Virus record (IMG/VR): IMGVR_UViG_3300025132_000055
Location: 1-51,104 of that record
From: a virus
Reading direction: 5' to 3' (one strand)
DNA length: 51,104 bases
Part shown: piece by piece, positions 43,910-51,104 of the stretch
How positions within the stretch are numbered: the first letter of the stretch is position 1
How the letters are laid out: each line of letters begins with the position of its first letter
The notes under the pieces: generated by a model
Seen by the model: only the letters and a program-made list of their open reading frames with translations
The model's database searches: none
What the model was told of the DNA's origin: nothing
Program-made: the position numbers and the translations under genes

Positions 43910-46900
43910 TTATGTTCCGCCTCCTGACGATCCGCCTCCTGTTCCGGCTGGTGCAGGAACTGTTGCCGTTGCTGTATCCTCGATATCGTTGATTATTGAC
44001 AAATCAACTTGTAATAAATATCCGCTGGTTGTATTTGTTGTACAGACAAAAGCCAATTTCGCATCTTCTGTGTAGAAGGCTAGCACCTTGTATGCCGGAC
44101 CTACATCGCTTTGCCCTTTTGATACTCCCAATTTGTCCAGTTCAGCCATCGCCGGCCCAGCATGAATTGCTACCTGCACAGGATATAATTTGTATTTTGA
44201 TTTTGATTGTGCAATACCGTTGGTAGCTGGATTGATGCATCCAACAGGAACTTCGCTTGTTTCTTTTGGTGAAAAATCAACATATGTGTGAGACCGGTCA
44301 ACCGATATCTGACCACTATTGAAAGTAAAGCTCATTGGAATAGCAGTTCCTTTCTGTGGGATGGATGCTTTGGGGGCCGGCGGCTTGTTTTTCTGCTGTT
44401 GGTTCTGCTTTTGTTGCTCGGCTTTCTTTTTATCTAATTCCAGTTGTTTTTGCTGCTTCAGTGCTTGTGCTCTCTTTTTTAACCATGCCGCACCTTTTTT
44501 AATACTTTCCAGTACATTAGGTACGCCTTTCGGTAGGGTTGAATTGCATGCTTGCTTAGGCCCCTTCGGGTTTGGAATTAGGGACGATTTATAATAGTTG
44601 TGTTTTCCGTGTTTACCGGGTAATCCGTAAGAAACCCATGTTGCCTCTATTTCTGTTTTTGAATTAGCGCTGACACCGCCACCATATGAGATGTTGTGAT
44701 TGACGGAAACAATTTGATAATATCCCCCAAGACCCAATACAAATGCCATTGATTTTATATTATTACTGTCTCCGTTTACACCGGCATCAACCCATATCAA
44801 CTGTCCGGGAAAAAGAAAATAAGCAGCTTTTGATAGTGTTATTTTTACACTATATACACCAGAAATCTGCGCTAAGTTACCCATGTTAGATGCGAAGAAT
44901 TTTACCTCTCTTCTGTAGGGAGCATCTTGCTTTGAAAAATCCATCGACTCGATCAATCCGTTTGCGCCGTTATGCATAAATCCGTTTGAGGTAAATTCAG
45001 TTACTTTTTTCTTAAACTTAAATTCAGGAATACCGGCGTCATGTTGAGAATAATTGTTTGTTTTTGCTTGGAATTCATATGATGATGCATTCGCTGGATA
45101 TACAATCAAGTATGAACAATAAGAGCTTCTTTGGATTGAATTCAAACCAAGAGTGCCATCGTCTGGTACCTTTTTAAGTAATGGATATTCTTCTTTGTCG
45201 GCACTATGATAATTAAAAGACAGGCAACCATTATCAATTTTGGTTGTTGCGTTTTTTAATTCGGCATAGTACCTCTCACCTAAGCCGCTTAGATTGCCTT
45301 TTCGATTTGATGCGAACTCTTTGGGATCATTAGAAAATAAACCAATATCAGTCGTAGCTCTAAATAGTGTTTTGTGTTCGGCTCCAACATTGAAACAAAT
45401 ATCACCTAAAATTCTTGTAATAACTGTTTGTGCTAGTGCATTAATAAACCCATTAAGTGAATAATATTGTAGTTTCTTTTCAATAACTTCTTGCCTATAC
45501 CACTCAGAGAACCAATCAAATGAAATAGGGACATCTGCTAAGTTTGTTGTATATGGTTTATATTGCCCTTTCTCAGTGGGCAAATACCACTTAAATGATG
45601 TCAATATAACTTTTAATGGATCCGGATTAAAATAATATCCACCATTTTTACTTTTTCTTAACAACATTTTATCGGCTTCGGTTCTAACTCCCATTTTATC
45701 ATCATCTGATTTTTCGTGAATTCCGTCCATTATGACATCAATTAAATCACCAAAATAGAAAAATTTAATCTTAGTATATTGCAAATCAAAAAGCTTTTCT
45801 TTCTGAGTTATGTTTGCTTTTTTCTTCAATGTGCCGGCATTTTTTCCTAATAGCCAATACTTTGTATAATAATCAGTCACACTCTCCATCACTTTTGTTT
45901 TTTCCGGAAACAAAACCTTTGTAGGATAATATTTTAGATAATTTTTAAATTCTTCTTCTGATTTCGGATGGGAACCTTCAATAATTTTATGTAGTTTAAT
46001 ATAATTGTGAAACCCTTGTGCATGTATTTCCTGATCAATATCAGCTTTTTCTAGAGGATCTAATATTTTCCATGGTTTTGCAATTTTATCATTAGACAAT
46101 GCAAAGCTGCTTCTAACATCTGTGTCTTTCATGCCCACCTGATATATTCTATTAGATTCGGCTAACTTATTAACAATTCTAGAAAGTGTATCTATATTTT
46201 CAGTAGTTGAGACTTGTGCGTTTAATCTTATTTGTTCTCTTATTTCATCTATATCGCACCCTTTCGCTAATTTTTCTTGCACCACCTCTTCTCTATCAAT
46301 TCTATTCTTCATTGTACTCGGCCCTGCCAAGGCATCAATGGAAGGGTCTGTCATGGCGGAGTCAACATATCCACGATAAGACACAGTAATCTCGGCTGCG
46401 TTTGTTTTGGAATCTTTTTTAATTTCATGATCCACAACAGCTATATCCAGAACTAGAGGAGTCTGTCTGAGCATTTTATCAATAAAGGGTCCGTCCTCCG
46501 GCACTGATGTCCCTTTGGTCTCATAATATACATAGCTTTCCAATAACAGGCGGTTATAATCAGGGTGATATTGGCCCCTAAATACACTGGCAAATCCAGT
46601 TGGTTTATTGTTATTAGTATAAGTTAATAAATCTAAAAAACTGTATTTATAAGAATAGGTGTCATCTCCAATTTTAACTCGATCTTTAAAAGTATAATCC
46701 AAATGTGTAATATCGGGTAGATAGAATTTCATCTTAACTTCAACATCAGATTTGGCAGTGGCCATATTTCCACCTTTGAATTCTACCTGAATGGACTTAA
46801 TTAATACAATATTTTCTCTATAGAGAGGGCCATTTTGTATTGATTTTCTTTCGCTTTTGATATAAAGGTTCTTGCCTAATTTGGTGCCGTCTTTTGTATC

Positions 46901-48586
46901 CACTATCTCAGCAAATGAAAAGTTTAGTGGCAGCTTTACTTCATTACCATTATTAACCAATTTACCATCTAAGCCTGTAAAGTTTTTAACGACTTTTGAA
47001 ATTGATACTCTTGTACCAAGATCATTAATAATCATCCCACCAGCATTAATGTATTGGTTAATTCCTGCCTCTTCATAAAACTGCACAGGCGGGAGATTTA
47101 ATGCATTCATTGTATTTTGGTATGGATCGACATTAATTGGAATAATTCTTCCGCCGTATGGAATTGGCAAATTTTCATAATAATTCATTTTATCCATTGC
47201 TTTTCCACCAGCATCTGTGAACGGTCTTATTATTTTGTCACCTTGGGAATTTCTACCTGTTCTTAGGCCGCCTGATAACTTTTGTAACCAAGGCATAGCT
47301 GATAATAAAATACATTGATATACGCTTTTTCTAAATTCCTCCCTCGCTGTTTGAGTACCCGCTCTGGCTGCCTGTTCGTATGGTATTGCTAAACCGGCTA
47401 ATTTCTCTAGCGCTTCATGTTGCTTCTGGTCTTCTTCGATTCTCTTTTTTAATTCTCGTGGCTTATCATCAGAAAAATCCTCAACGAATTCGACAGGCCA
47501 CCAGTCCATTAGATCGTGGAATGCAAACTTAGGGCCGTTGAATCGTGGCGTTACAAATTCAAAGCCCAAATTCTTAAATTCGCTATACAGCTTTTTGTAT
47601 TCAGCATTAATGCCTCCACCCGCAAATGCTTTTACCTCCTCTTGTCCCTGCCCGCCGGAGTATTTAAATTTGTGTCCCCCGAATCTTATAAAATTGGCTA
47701 TTTTAGTAGCTGTGAGTTCATTGGCGCCCCCAAAAAATTCGGCCACCTCATAATTCGGAGATATATTGTCTGAGACGGTTATAGCGAGATACCCACAGCA
47801 AGTCATAATGATTTTGATATAAGTTTGGTATAAGGATGTATATGTATCAGCTTGAAGTGCGGGGTTCCCGGACAACTTTGCAATTAATTCCCCTTCTTTT
47901 GCGTGCTTGCCCAGATCTTTATAATCAGTGAATCTTGTAGATTTCATGATAGTGGCGATAAACGGCCTCCTATTATTCATAGCAGAGAGAGCTTGTTTTA
48001 AGAACTTTTCGTTTTGATGACTGAGCATGTTATATGGGGGGACCCGTCCAAACTGTAAGAATTCTACTATATCCTTGGGTTCCCCGCCACTAAAATAAAG
48101 AACCGAACCCATTCTATAGCCTTTGCCTTTGCCGGGTGCAAACGATGGCGGCATTAGATCACTTGCTTTGTGTTGCGATTGGTTCCTTTTAATTATACCT
48201 ATGGTGCTAGTAACAAATTCTAAAAATGGATTAACAATATTACTAATTGAGAGACCCATGGCACTTAAAACCCAATTAAATAAATCAGCGTATGTTTGTA
48301 ATTCTCCTTTAGCTTTATCACTACCCTTTAGTGCCGATAGGAAACCCATAACTTCACCAGTTGCAGAAGTGTTTATTATATCGCATATTGCATATAAATT
48401 AGCAGCACTTTGTTCTGGATCCGGTTTAATAATATACTGCCTAAGATTATCAACGCCCGTGCCAAACTGATTAATATTAACATTTTGTTTTCTATACCAC
48501 GAAACCAATACGTCAAAATCATTCAAATTGGGATCATTTGTAAGGGGATGTGAGGGCGTATTTGTTGTACCTGATCTATTTGCCAT
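43910..48586 (-). CDS. Giant virion protein (probable tail or baseplate component)
   Basis: 1558 aa, the largest product here. No known domain is recognised with confidence. A globular N-terminal half, several beta-rich segments, then near residues 1375-1420 a Lys/Gln coiled linker (KKRAQALKQQKQLELDKKKA, EQQKQNQQQKNK, PPAPKASIPQKG), a final beta domain and a Gly/Ser tail (PAGTGGGSSGGGT). The tail codons contain AGGAGG, the ribosome-binding site of the next gene. Directly downstream of the LysM gp53-like gene and the tape-measure region, so a baseplate or tail-spike role is likely. Confidence 0.72.
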   Translation of the reverse strand: MANRSGTTNTPSHPLTNDPNLNDFDVLVSWYRKQNVNINQFGTGVDNLRQYIIKPDPEQSAANLYAICDIINTSATGEVMGFLSALKGSDKAKGELQTYADLFNWVLSAMGLSISNIVNPFLEFVTSTIGIIKRNQSQHKASDLMPPSFAPGKGKGYRMGSVLYFSGGEPKDIVEFLQFGRVPPYNMLSHQNEKFLKQALSAMNNRRPFIATIMKSTRFTDYKDLGKHAKEGELIAKLSGNPALQADTYTSLYQTYIKIIMTCCGYLAITVSDNISPNYEVAEFFGGANELTATKIANFIRFGGHKFKYSGGQGQEEVKAFAGGGINAEYKKLYSEFKNLGFEFVTPRFNGPKFAFHDLMDWWPVEFVEDFSDDKPRELKKRIEEDQKQHEALEKLAGLAIPYEQAARAGTQTAREEFRKSVYQCILLSAMPWLQKLSGGLRTGRNSQGDKIIRPFTDAGGKAMDKMNYYENLPIPYGGRIIPINVDPYQNTMNALNLPPVQFYEEAGINQYINAGGMIINDLGTRVSISKVVKNFTGLDGKLVNNGNEVKLPLNFSFAEIVDTKDGTKLGKNLYIKSERKSIQNGPLYRENIVLIKSIQVEFKGGNMATAKSDVEVKMKFYLPDITHLDYTFKDRVKIGDDTYSYKYSFLDLLTYTNNNKPTGFASVFRGQYHPDYNRLLLESYVYYETKGTSVPEDGPFIDKMLRQTPLVLDIAVVDHEIKKDSKTNAAEITVSYRGYVDSAMTDPSIDALAGPSTMKNRIDREEVVQEKLAKGCDIDEIREQIRLNAQVSTTENIDTLSRIVNKLAESNRIYQVGMKDTDVRSSFALSNDKIAKPWKILDPLEKADIDQEIHAQGFHNYIKLHKIIEGSHPKSEEEFKNYLKYYPTKVLFPEKTKVMESVTDYYTKYWLLGKNAGTLKKKANITQKEKLFDLQYTKIKFFYFGDLIDVIMDGIHEKSDDDKMGVRTEADKMLLRKSKNGGYYFNPDPLKVILTSFKWYLPTEKGQYKPYTTNLADVPISFDWFSEWYRQEVIEKKLQYYSLNGFINALAQTVITRILGDICFNVGAEHKTLFRATTDIGLFSNDPKEFASNRKGNLSGLGERYYAELKNATTKIDNGCLSFNYHSADKEEYPLLKKVPDDGTLGLNSIQRSSYCSYLIVYPANASSYEFQAKTNNYSQHDAGIPEFKFKKKVTEFTSNGFMHNGANGLIESMDFSKQDAPYRREVKFFASNMGNLAQISGVYSVKITLSKAAYFLFPGQLIWVDAGVNGDSNNIKSMAFVLGLGGYYQIVSVNHNISYGGGVSANSKTEIEATWVSYGLPGKHGKHNYYKSSLIPNPKGPKQACNSTLPKGVPNVLESIKKGAAWLKKRAQALKQQKQLELDKKKAEQQKQNQQQKNKPPAPKASIPQKGTAIPMSFTFNSGQISVDRSHTYVDFSPKETSEVPVGCINPATNGIAQSKSKYKLYPVQVAIHAGPAMAELDKLGVSKGQSDVGPAYKVLAFYTEDAKLAFVCTTNTTSGYLLQVDLSIINDIEDTATATVPAPAGTGGGSSGGGT

Positions 48587-48588
48587 GT

Positions 48589-48915
48589 TTACCTCACTAT
48601 GCTCGCATAAATTTCTTCTGGTGGAAATGGAATTTCGATCGCATCACCAACTGTATAATGTGCATCTGTTGGTTTATTGTTCCATAAGGCAATAATCCAC
48701 CAATACTTTAAATCACCATAATATTGATATGCAAGCTTATATAACTTATCGCCTCTTTTCCATACATGTTGTCTAGCGGGAAAATTTGTTTCATAGTTTT
48801 CCCCAAGAACAAAAGTTAAATAGTGTTCAATGTTGGTGACACCTCGGTCTTCCAAAAAGTCACTATATTGATCTTCATCATTATTATATTTTCTTCTTCC
48901 AATATATTTAGGCAT
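48589..48915 (-). CDS. LysM-containing baseplate wedge protein (gp53-like)
   Basis: 108 aa. RQHVWKRGDKLYKLAYQYYG, DLKYWWIIALWNNKPTDAHY and TVGDAIEIPFPP make a LysM domain with the K-x-GD-L-x-x-LA-x-x-YYGD-x-x-YWW pattern seen in T4 gp53-like baseplate wedge proteins. It would bind peptidoglycan or stabilise the baseplate. Tight spacing (2 bases) to both neighbours shows an operon with the giant protein and the 529-aa protein. Confidence 0.8.
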   Translation of the reverse strand: MPKYIGRRKYNNDEDQYSDFLEDRGVTNIEHYLTFVLGENYETNFPARQHVWKRGDKLYKLAYQYYGDLKYWWIIALWNNKPTDAHYTVGDAIEIPFPPEEIYASIVR

Positions 48916-48917
48916 TA

Positions 48918-50507
48918 TTAGGCTCCAAAATCGTGGTCATTGACTTCAAGAGTCAGTGATATATCAAACTGCTTAGGTAATAGCATTCCATTTTGCTCAA
49001 AAAATCCAAAATCCAACAGCGGCTTTATTGTTAAACTATTGCAAATACATCTCACAAAGCCCTTGCCGTTAAAAAAGCTTGTCCCGCTGCCAATAAGGTT
49101 ACCAACTCTCACGAATATAAATGCAAAGGCTGTATCGCCCGGTATATAAGTAGGGTATATCATCCTCATTAATTTTTGATAGTTATATAATATTTGTCTT
49201 GAATGTGCGACATTGATAGCGGAAGTTTTGAACCCCAACGAGTATGATGGCATCTTTGTATCAAATACAATCCTGTCTTTACCAGTCAGGTGTTTAAATT
49301 CTTGCATTCCTTTGCCATCTATTTTCCTTGCAACCGATAGTTTGCTAACAAAAGGATAGAAATCTATTTTGTGTTTATATTTTTTAAACTGTATTTTGTT
49401 TCCCGACTTATTTGTATATTGCTGTTCGATAGATCTATTAAACTTGCCCTGATCTGGTCTTGAAACAATTCCAAATGGCCAATACTGTGAATCGTGTTCA
49501 TGATAGTTTGTTTCAGAATTATATCTATTTGTTGAAGTATTATCGCTCTTGTTATAGAATCCAAGAATATTCTTAATTGGCCCACCATCAGTCTTTTTTG
49601 ACAATTTTACACCGGGCTCAAATCGATTAAGCATATCCGCATCAAATGAAACCTTATATGATTTAGGAATCATATCGCCATCTACTTCAAAAAATCCCAT
49701 ATCTATATCAACATCAACATTCACGTTACTAAGAAAACATCTTAAGGCATAATTTGACAAATTCTTATCTGTTACGGTTTTTTCACTACTCAATATTTGT
49801 TTTTCATTATCGTATTTTCCGCTTTGAATTAAATTTGCAAAACTAATTCTAAACACCATATTTTCACCAGCATATGAAGTCTGTGTGCTATTTTTTGACT
49901 CTTCCGATCCGGCCGCTGGCTTATCCCCGCCTTCTTTGGGGTTCTTTTTTTTGCGTTGATTTTTTTTAAATCTTTTCGCAGAACATATCTTAGCCATTTT
50001 ATACTTATTTGGCTTGTTATTTTTTAAACTCTGGACTGCGCTTTCGTCAAAATCGTGAGCAACTCGACCATCGTCAAATTTATAACCGTTATTCTCCATC
50101 TCAGATAATAACGCAGCACAGTTATCATTCGTGGCTGTGCCTTTTCCGACTTTTACAGGTTTTCTTTTGGGATCTCTAAGCCAAGAAAGCAATTTTGAAA
50201 CCTTTTCTCTATTTGCTAATGCCTCTGATACAGAAGTCGCTGGTACTTCTAGCGCAACTTTTATTCCAATATCGCTCTCCTTAATAACTTGAGAGGGATT
50301 AGCATTAGTGACATTATCACTAATTGGTTCTGTTGTTAATTTCAATTCATACGACAACTCAGTTAAAAATGGCTTAAAAACAATAAGCTCATCCATGCTA
50401 CCTTCTCTATTAATATAAAAATAAGCATTTTTGTTTTTAATATATATTTTTGAATAATCATTTCCCCGATATTTATCAAAATTGTTTAGTCTATTCCAAA
50501 AAGCCAT
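48918..50507 (-). CDS. Virion structural protein (tail/baseplate)
   Basis: 529 aa. MAFWNRLNNFDKYRGNDYSK and beta-rich segments, a low-complexity basic stretch near residue 190 (KKNQRKKKNPKEGGDKPAAG), and repeated strands (VDVDIDMGFFEVDGDMIPKS; LLDFGFFEQNGMLLPKQFDI) that look like an internal duplication of a GFFE-x-x-G-x-x-x-PK motif. Its place between tape measure and gp53-like genes fits a tail-tube-terminating or baseplate hub protein. Not assigned to a named family. Confidence 0.7.
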   Translation of the reverse strand: MAFWNRLNNFDKYRGNDYSKIYIKNKNAYFYINREGSMDELIVFKPFLTELSYELKLTTEPISDNVTNANPSQVIKESDIGIKVALEVPATSVSEALANREKVSKLLSWLRDPKRKPVKVGKGTATNDNCAALLSEMENNGYKFDDGRVAHDFDESAVQSLKNNKPNKYKMAKICSAKRFKKNQRKKKNPKEGGDKPAAGSEESKNSTQTSYAGENMVFRISFANLIQSGKYDNEKQILSSEKTVTDKNLSNYALRCFLSNVNVDVDIDMGFFEVDGDMIPKSYKVSFDADMLNRFEPGVKLSKKTDGGPIKNILGFYNKSDNTSTNRYNSETNYHEHDSQYWPFGIVSRPDQGKFNRSIEQQYTNKSGNKIQFKKYKHKIDFYPFVSKLSVARKIDGKGMQEFKHLTGKDRIVFDTKMPSYSLGFKTSAINVAHSRQILYNYQKLMRMIYPTYIPGDTAFAFIFVRVGNLIGSGTSFFNGKGFVRCICNSLTIKPLLDFGFFEQNGMLLPKQFDISLTLEVNDHDFGA

Positions 50508-50510
50508 ATA

Positions 50511-51104
50511 TTACCTCGTACTTGCTATCTCTTCGCTTATTATATGCCTCAATTGGTCACCGTCTAGTGTTACCGAGACATTAACCACTGGAGCGGCCAT
50601 TTCAATATTGTCGTCCATATTTACATCAACTGTGATCTTTGGAGGTACAAGAGCGAACATTCCGCCTTGACCAGCAATAATAGTCGCACCCTGTGCATCA
50701 CCAGTGACTATCATCGATTTGTCTCCTAGGCTTTTGAACAATTCACCGCCCGCTGCTGCGAGACCTGATATTCCTTCTTTGAGCGCTTTCATACCCTTGC
50801 CCATTTTCTCTACACCATCGCCGATTGATAACATATCATCGAAGCTAGTCCCTGACATTGCCATGGTTGCTCTTAGCGCTACAAGTGCTAATGTTCCCGC
50901 TGCTATTCCCATGGCTGACATCATTGCCATTTTGCCCAAGAAAAAGAAAGCCCCACCAATTGCCAGTAACCCACCAGCAACAAGAAAAAGTTCCCCGACG
51001 TTATTGACCATTAATTCAAACATTTTTGTGAATGAATCCGTGAGGAGAGTAAAGGCATCAATGATTGGCGGTATCATGTAAAAGAGCGCCGCCAATGTTA
51101 GCAC
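50511..51104 (-). CDS. Tape-measure-like protein, C-terminal part (partial)
   Basis: At least 197 residues; the frame runs off the window, and the first codon shown (GTG) need not be the start. Long Ala/Gly/Met/Leu-rich helices (LFLVAGGLLAIGGAFFFLGK, MMSAMGIAAGTLALVALRAT) followed by a polar C-terminal domain (KITVDVNMDDNIEMAAPVV). This composition, hydrophobic helices before a beta-rich end, is typical of the C-terminus of tape-measure proteins that set tail length and enter the host membrane. Confidence 0.7.
   Translation of the reverse strand: MLTLAALFYMIPPIIDAFTLLTDSFTKMFELMVNNVGELFLVAGGLLAIGGAFFFLGKMAMMSAMGIAAGTLALVALRATMAMSGTSFDDMLSIGDGVEKMGKGMKALKEGISGLAAAGGELFKSLGDKSMIVTGDAQGATIIAGQGGMFALVPPKITVDVNMDDNIEMAAPVVNVSVTLDGDQLRHIISEEIASTR

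Noticed and set aside
1-51104. tRNA genes, insertion sequences, integrase or attachment sites
   Set aside because: No gap is long enough to hold a tRNA cluster that I could fold, and no transposase or recombinase of the integrase type is encoded; the longest gap (244 bases at 39991..40234) holds promoters only. A tRNAscan run would be needed to exclude an odd tRNA.

Overview
The window is a 51-kb piece of a large tailed-phage genome, most likely a contractile-tailed (myovirus-type) phage of an aquatic Gram-negative bacterium. The grounds are a T4-like replication set (UvsX/RecA-like recombinase, gp41-like helicase, RNase H/FEN-like nuclease, gp32-like ssDNA-binding protein), a LysM gp53-like baseplate protein, a tape-measure-like fragment, and several small proteins of types that I recall from marine T4-like phages (for example the CDPCDCDWG protein and the RHH-like SDTDVRHAQLKVRL protein). 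No host gene, integrase, tRNA, insertion sequence or CRISPR array was seen. Genes are packed tightly, usually with overlapping stop and start codons, and all but one lie on the minus strand, so transcription runs from high to low coordinates. The exception is a small two-TM ORF on the plus strand at 24690..24857.

Layout in transcription order. (1) 51104-42592: virion module with a tape-measure-like C-terminus, two baseplate-type proteins, a 1558-aa giant protein and a 438-aa protein. (2) 42592-31794: replication and recombination, with a short family A DNA polymerase, a divergent FtsZ/tubulin-like protein, two WYL_2/DUF2693-like proteins, ssDNA-binding protein, a GHKL ATPase, RecA/UvsX, 5'-3' nuclease, DnaB-type helicase and class II ribonucleotide reductase. 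(3) 31780-17135: a GroES-like co-chaperonin, ThyX, a nucleotidyltransferase-like protein, a J-domain protein, a CodA-like amidohydrolase, an LpxH-like phosphoesterase, a complete DnaE-type polymerase, a cytidylyltransferase-fold protein, a candidate restriction-endonuclease/Dam-methylase pair and dUTPase. (4) 17066-8112: RHH-like protein, acidic virion-core-like protein, ClpP-like protease, endolysin, GroEL, glutaredoxin and a secreted trypsin-like protease. (5) 8122-1: a dense array of tiny genes dominated by paralogs that start M(K/Q)(V/I)GDLV, interspersed with two CCHC zinc-knuckle proteins.

The phage supplies its own nucleotide metabolism (RNR, ThyX, dUTPase, glutaredoxin, possibly a cytosine-deaminase-like enzyme), two polymerases of different families, and both halves of a chaperonin system lying 19 kb apart. 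Expression appears to rest on host sigma70-type promoters: seventeen sites match TTGACA (or a close variant)-16/17-TATATT/TATAAT on the minus strand. Eight of them, all left of 7.5 kb, also carry a 15-bp near-palindrome (GGACA-N5-TGTCC) directly against the -35 box.

The most unusual parts are the expansion of at least 26 GDLV-domain proteins with its regulated promoter cassette and its dual-use C-terminus/ribosome-binding-site junctions; the CCHC zinc-knuckle proteins; the FtsZ-like protein with a degenerate G-box; the GHKL ATPase inside the recombination cluster; and the REase/methylase pair. All function calls come from reading motifs by eye; no database search was run.
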